Assembly: GCA_043800975.1 (NCBI GenBank)
Contig: JAZDMK010000184.1
Span: forward strand, 1-8,170
Origin: JAZDMK01 sp043800975
GTDB lineage: Bacteria; Bacteroidota; Bacteroidia; Bacteroidales; JAHJDW01
Reading direction: 5' to 3'
DNA length: 8,170 nt
Part shown: positions 7,017 to 8,170 of the stretch, piece after piece
Position numbering within the stretch: position 1 is the first letter of the stretch
Layout: every line of letters starts with the position of its first letter
Position numbers and translations under genes: made by a program
Notes under the pieces: generated by a model
Seen by the model: the letters and a program-made list of their open reading frames with translations, nothing else
What the model was told of the DNA's origin: nothing
Database searches by the model: none

Positions 7017-7475
7017 ATGGAAATTGATTCTACATCCCCAAAAAAAATTATTGTGCCCAACGTGATGGTTGTTTTGCTGGCAGCGCTTTCGATTATTTCT
7101 ATCTTTTTGCCCTGGTTTGCAGCAAAGGGTGAAAGTGTTTCACTTGTAAATATCCTTTCATACGTAGGCGATCTCACAGCCTTTGATTCGAAAGCAAACC
7201 TGCTTTATCTGTTGCTGCTTATTCCTATTTTTTCAGCCGTAATTATTGGCGTGGAAATGAACAACAATGTGAAGGTGAAACTCTGGTCACAAATTGGAAA
7301 AATAATTGTTTTTGTAATTAATATTCTCGCACTGGTAGGGCTCATCTATGTGCAGTCTCTTTTAGGTGGTACAAAAGCAACCGTATTTGAGATTATGGGA
7401 TATGGATACTGGATAGCTCTGATTTCTTCAGTTTTGCTGTTAATTACCGTATTCACCAGAAAAAAGATGAATTAA
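7017..7475 (+). CDS. Hypothetical four-helix membrane protein
   Basis: I do not recognise the family. The 152 residues have four hydrophobic segments at about 13-33, 61-79, 93-113 and 128-147. The short N-terminus (MEIDSTSPKK) and C-terminus (TRKKMN) carry basic residues next to the first and last helices, so both ends are likely cytoplasmic. The first helix ends in FLPWF (30-34), a feature common at this position in small uncharacterised bacterial membrane proteins. The external loop 36-59 is polar and the loop 80-90 is charged (EMNNNVKVKLW). There are no cysteines, histidines or catalytic motifs. The start at 7017 is preceded by CCTTTTT and has no Shine-Dalgarno sequence. The gene lies 96 bases after the DUF5684-like gene, beyond its terminator, and 44 bases before the next gene, with which it may be co-transcribed. 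The real frame is supported by its continuous membrane topology. Confidence 0.75.
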   Translation: MEIDSTSPKKIIVPNVMVVLLAALSIISIFLPWFAAKGESVSLVNILSYVGDLTAFDSKANLLYLLLLIPIFSAVIIGVEMNNNVKVKLWSQIGKIIVFVINILALVGLIYVQSLLGGTKATVFEIMGYGYWIALISSVLLLITVFTRKKMN

Positions 7476-7496
7476 TTTAAGACGTACACGTTAGTA

Positions 7497-7514
7497 TAAA
7501 TTTTTAAGAAAGGA
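7497..7514 (+). promoter_or_regulatory. Shine-Dalgarno-like site and near-match -7 element before the third small membrane-protein gene
   Basis: AGAAAGGA (7507-7514) ends 5 bases before the ATG at 7520 and is the clearest purine-rich ribosome binding site in the window; the other genes mostly lack one. TAAATTTT (7497-7504) differs from TAnnTTTG only in the last base, but it is so close to the ATG that a promoter here would give a very short leader. Read-through from 7017 is equally possible. Confidence 0.4.
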
Positions 7515-7519
7515 AAATT

Positions 7520-8032
7520 ATGCATTTCAGAGGATTTGATGGATTTGAAGCATTTGGTGCCACGATGGGCATCTTTATAATTTTAATTATGTTGCTGATA
7601 TTTGTTGGTGGCTTATTGGTGATGATTTTTTATCTGCTGTCATTGCAAAGAGCACTGGAAGCATGCTCTCCCCAGAACCGTAAAATGCCTCCGGGGCAGG
7701 TTTGGCTTCAGTTGATTCCACTCGTAAATATAGTATGGCAGTTTATAAATGTCAATAATGTTTCAGGATCACTTAAAGGTGAATTTGAAATGCTTGGAAT
7801 TCCTAAAACAGAAGATAAACCTGCCTACGGCATTGGCCTTGCAGCTTGTATTTGCTCTTGCTGTGGCTGGATTCCTGTTTTAGGGCCTTTTGTTTCTATC
7901 GCAGGTTTTGTGTGTTTCATTGTGTACTGGGTAAATATTAATAACTACAAAAACAAGCTGCTGGAATTCAAGCGGGCAAACTACAGCCCCTCTGCACAGC
8001 CTATTCCTCCTTCAATACCCAATCAGTTTTAA
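7520..8032 (+). CDS. Hypothetical multi-pass membrane protein with LIPLVN motif
   Basis: This 170-residue protein resembles uncharacterised membrane proteins I associate with Bacteroidota, but I have no family name or function. Hydrophobic segments lie at about 15-41, 62-77 (short), and 103-139, which is long enough for two passes. Between them is a soluble stretch (78-102) containing SGSLKGEFEMLGI. Conserved-looking pieces are LQRALEACSPQNRKMPPGQVW (42-62; read as LQRALEACSP then NRKMPPGQVW), LIPLVNIVWQFINVNN (65-80) and YWVNINNYKNKL (136-147). A cysteine cluster, CICSCC (110-115), sits inside the third hydrophobic segment. The tail is proline-rich (PSAQPIPPSIPNQF), like the tail of the DUF5684-like protein. 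There is no signal peptide. The start is well supported by AAGGA at 5-base spacing. A T-run follows the stop (8034-8041), but no hairpin stands before it, so there is no clear terminator. Confidence 0.8.
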   Translation: MHFRGFDGFEAFGATMGIFIILIMLLIFVGGLLVMIFYLLSLQRALEACSPQNRKMPPGQVWLQLIPLVNIVWQFINVNNVSGSLKGEFEMLGIPKTEDKPAYGIGLAACICSCCGWIPVLGPFVSIAGFVCFIVYWVNINNYKNKLLEFKRANYSPSAQPIPPSIPNQF

Positions 8033-8041
8033 TTTTTTTTT

Positions 8042-8100
8042 ATTGAATCCGCGCGAGCGCATTCCCCGCTGCTTGCCGCGGGGTTAGCGAGCAAATCAAT
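8042..8100. repeat. Nested inverted repeat with flanking GCGAGC direct repeats
   Basis: The outer arms ATTGA (8042-8046) and TCAAT (8096-8100) enclose a GC-rich core, CCCCGC (8064-8069) / GCGGGG (8078-8083), with loop TGCTTGCC. GCGAGC occurs on both sides of the core (8053-8058 and 8087-8092). No T-run follows the core on either strand, so it is not a standard terminator. The composition differs sharply from the AT-rich neighbourhood, as expected of a dispersed intergenic repeat. Only one copy is in the window, so dispersion is inferred. Confidence 0.55.
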
Positions 8101-8111
8101 AAAAAATTCAT

Positions 8112-8170
8112 ATGGATCGAAGATTATTCACTTCGTTCATGATTATTAATTCCTCGTGGTTTACCGCGAG
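8112..8170. repeat. Two further hairpins at the window edge, probably the same repeat element
   Basis: CGAAG (8118-8122) and CTTCG (8131-8135) form a 5-bp stem with an imperfect ATGGA/TTCAT extension. Then CTCGTGG (8153-8159) pairs with CCGCGAG (8164-8170) around TTTA, with one T-G wobble, and stops exactly at the window end, so the arm may continue. The terminal GCGAG (8166-8170) repeats the word found twice upstream. No coding sequence of meaningful length is present on either strand in 8033-8170. Confidence 0.5.

Noticed and set aside
8034..8083. Intrinsic terminator after the last gene
   Set aside because: The T-run precedes the GC-rich stem rather than following it, and on the opposite strand no T-tract follows the stem either.
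8111..8143. Ten-codon reverse-strand ORF in the terminal repeat
   Set aside because: It is too short, lies across a hairpin and has no ribosome binding site or family resemblance.
8042..8170. CRISPR array
   Set aside because: There are no direct repeats of 20 or more bases with regular spacers, and no cas genes. The repeated words are only 5-6 bases long and sit in palindromes.

Overview
The window looks like chromosomal DNA of a member of the Bacteroidota. The DNA is AT-rich. Most start codons are preceded by A-rich stretches rather than a Shine-Dalgarno sequence. Upstream gaps carry good matches to the Bacteroidota -7 promoter element TAnnTTTG (about 632, 1356, 6503 and 6982). The protein types also fit this phylum, but genus and species cannot be read from the sequence. 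All eight supported genes are on the + strand.

Left part (1-1240): rfbC (rmlC), encoding dTDP-4-dehydrorhamnose 3,5-epimerase, is probably the end of a surface-polysaccharide locus that lies mostly outside the window. A separately promoted gene follows for a small, very basic protein with an AT-hook-like core, closed by a clean intrinsic terminator at about 1210-1235.

Centre (1356-6442): three genes overlap and probably form one transcription unit. They encode a WecA/MraY-family polyprenyl-phosphate sugar-1-phosphate transferase, a membrane-anchored SLT-type lytic transglycosylase, and UvrA. The first two are cell-envelope functions (starting lipid-linked glycan synthesis, cutting peptidoglycan). 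The third is nucleotide excision repair and appears to be simply co-transcribed. UvrA has lost one cysteine of its first zinc knuckle.

Right part (6480-8032): three consecutive genes encode small multi-pass membrane proteins of unknown function, each with its own upstream signals and the first with its own terminator. The first resembles the DUF5684 type. The first and third share a short W-x-x-L-I-P-x-x-N motif and may be distantly related.

Far right (8033-8170): a non-coding, GC-spiked stretch holds successive inverted repeats and repeated GCGAGC words. It looks like part of a dispersed intergenic repeat and is cut by the window edge.

Overall this is mostly housekeeping and cell-envelope sequence. 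I found no defence system, CRISPR array, transposase, tRNA or rRNA. The most open questions are the terminal repeat, the small membrane-protein group and the basic AT-hook-like protein.
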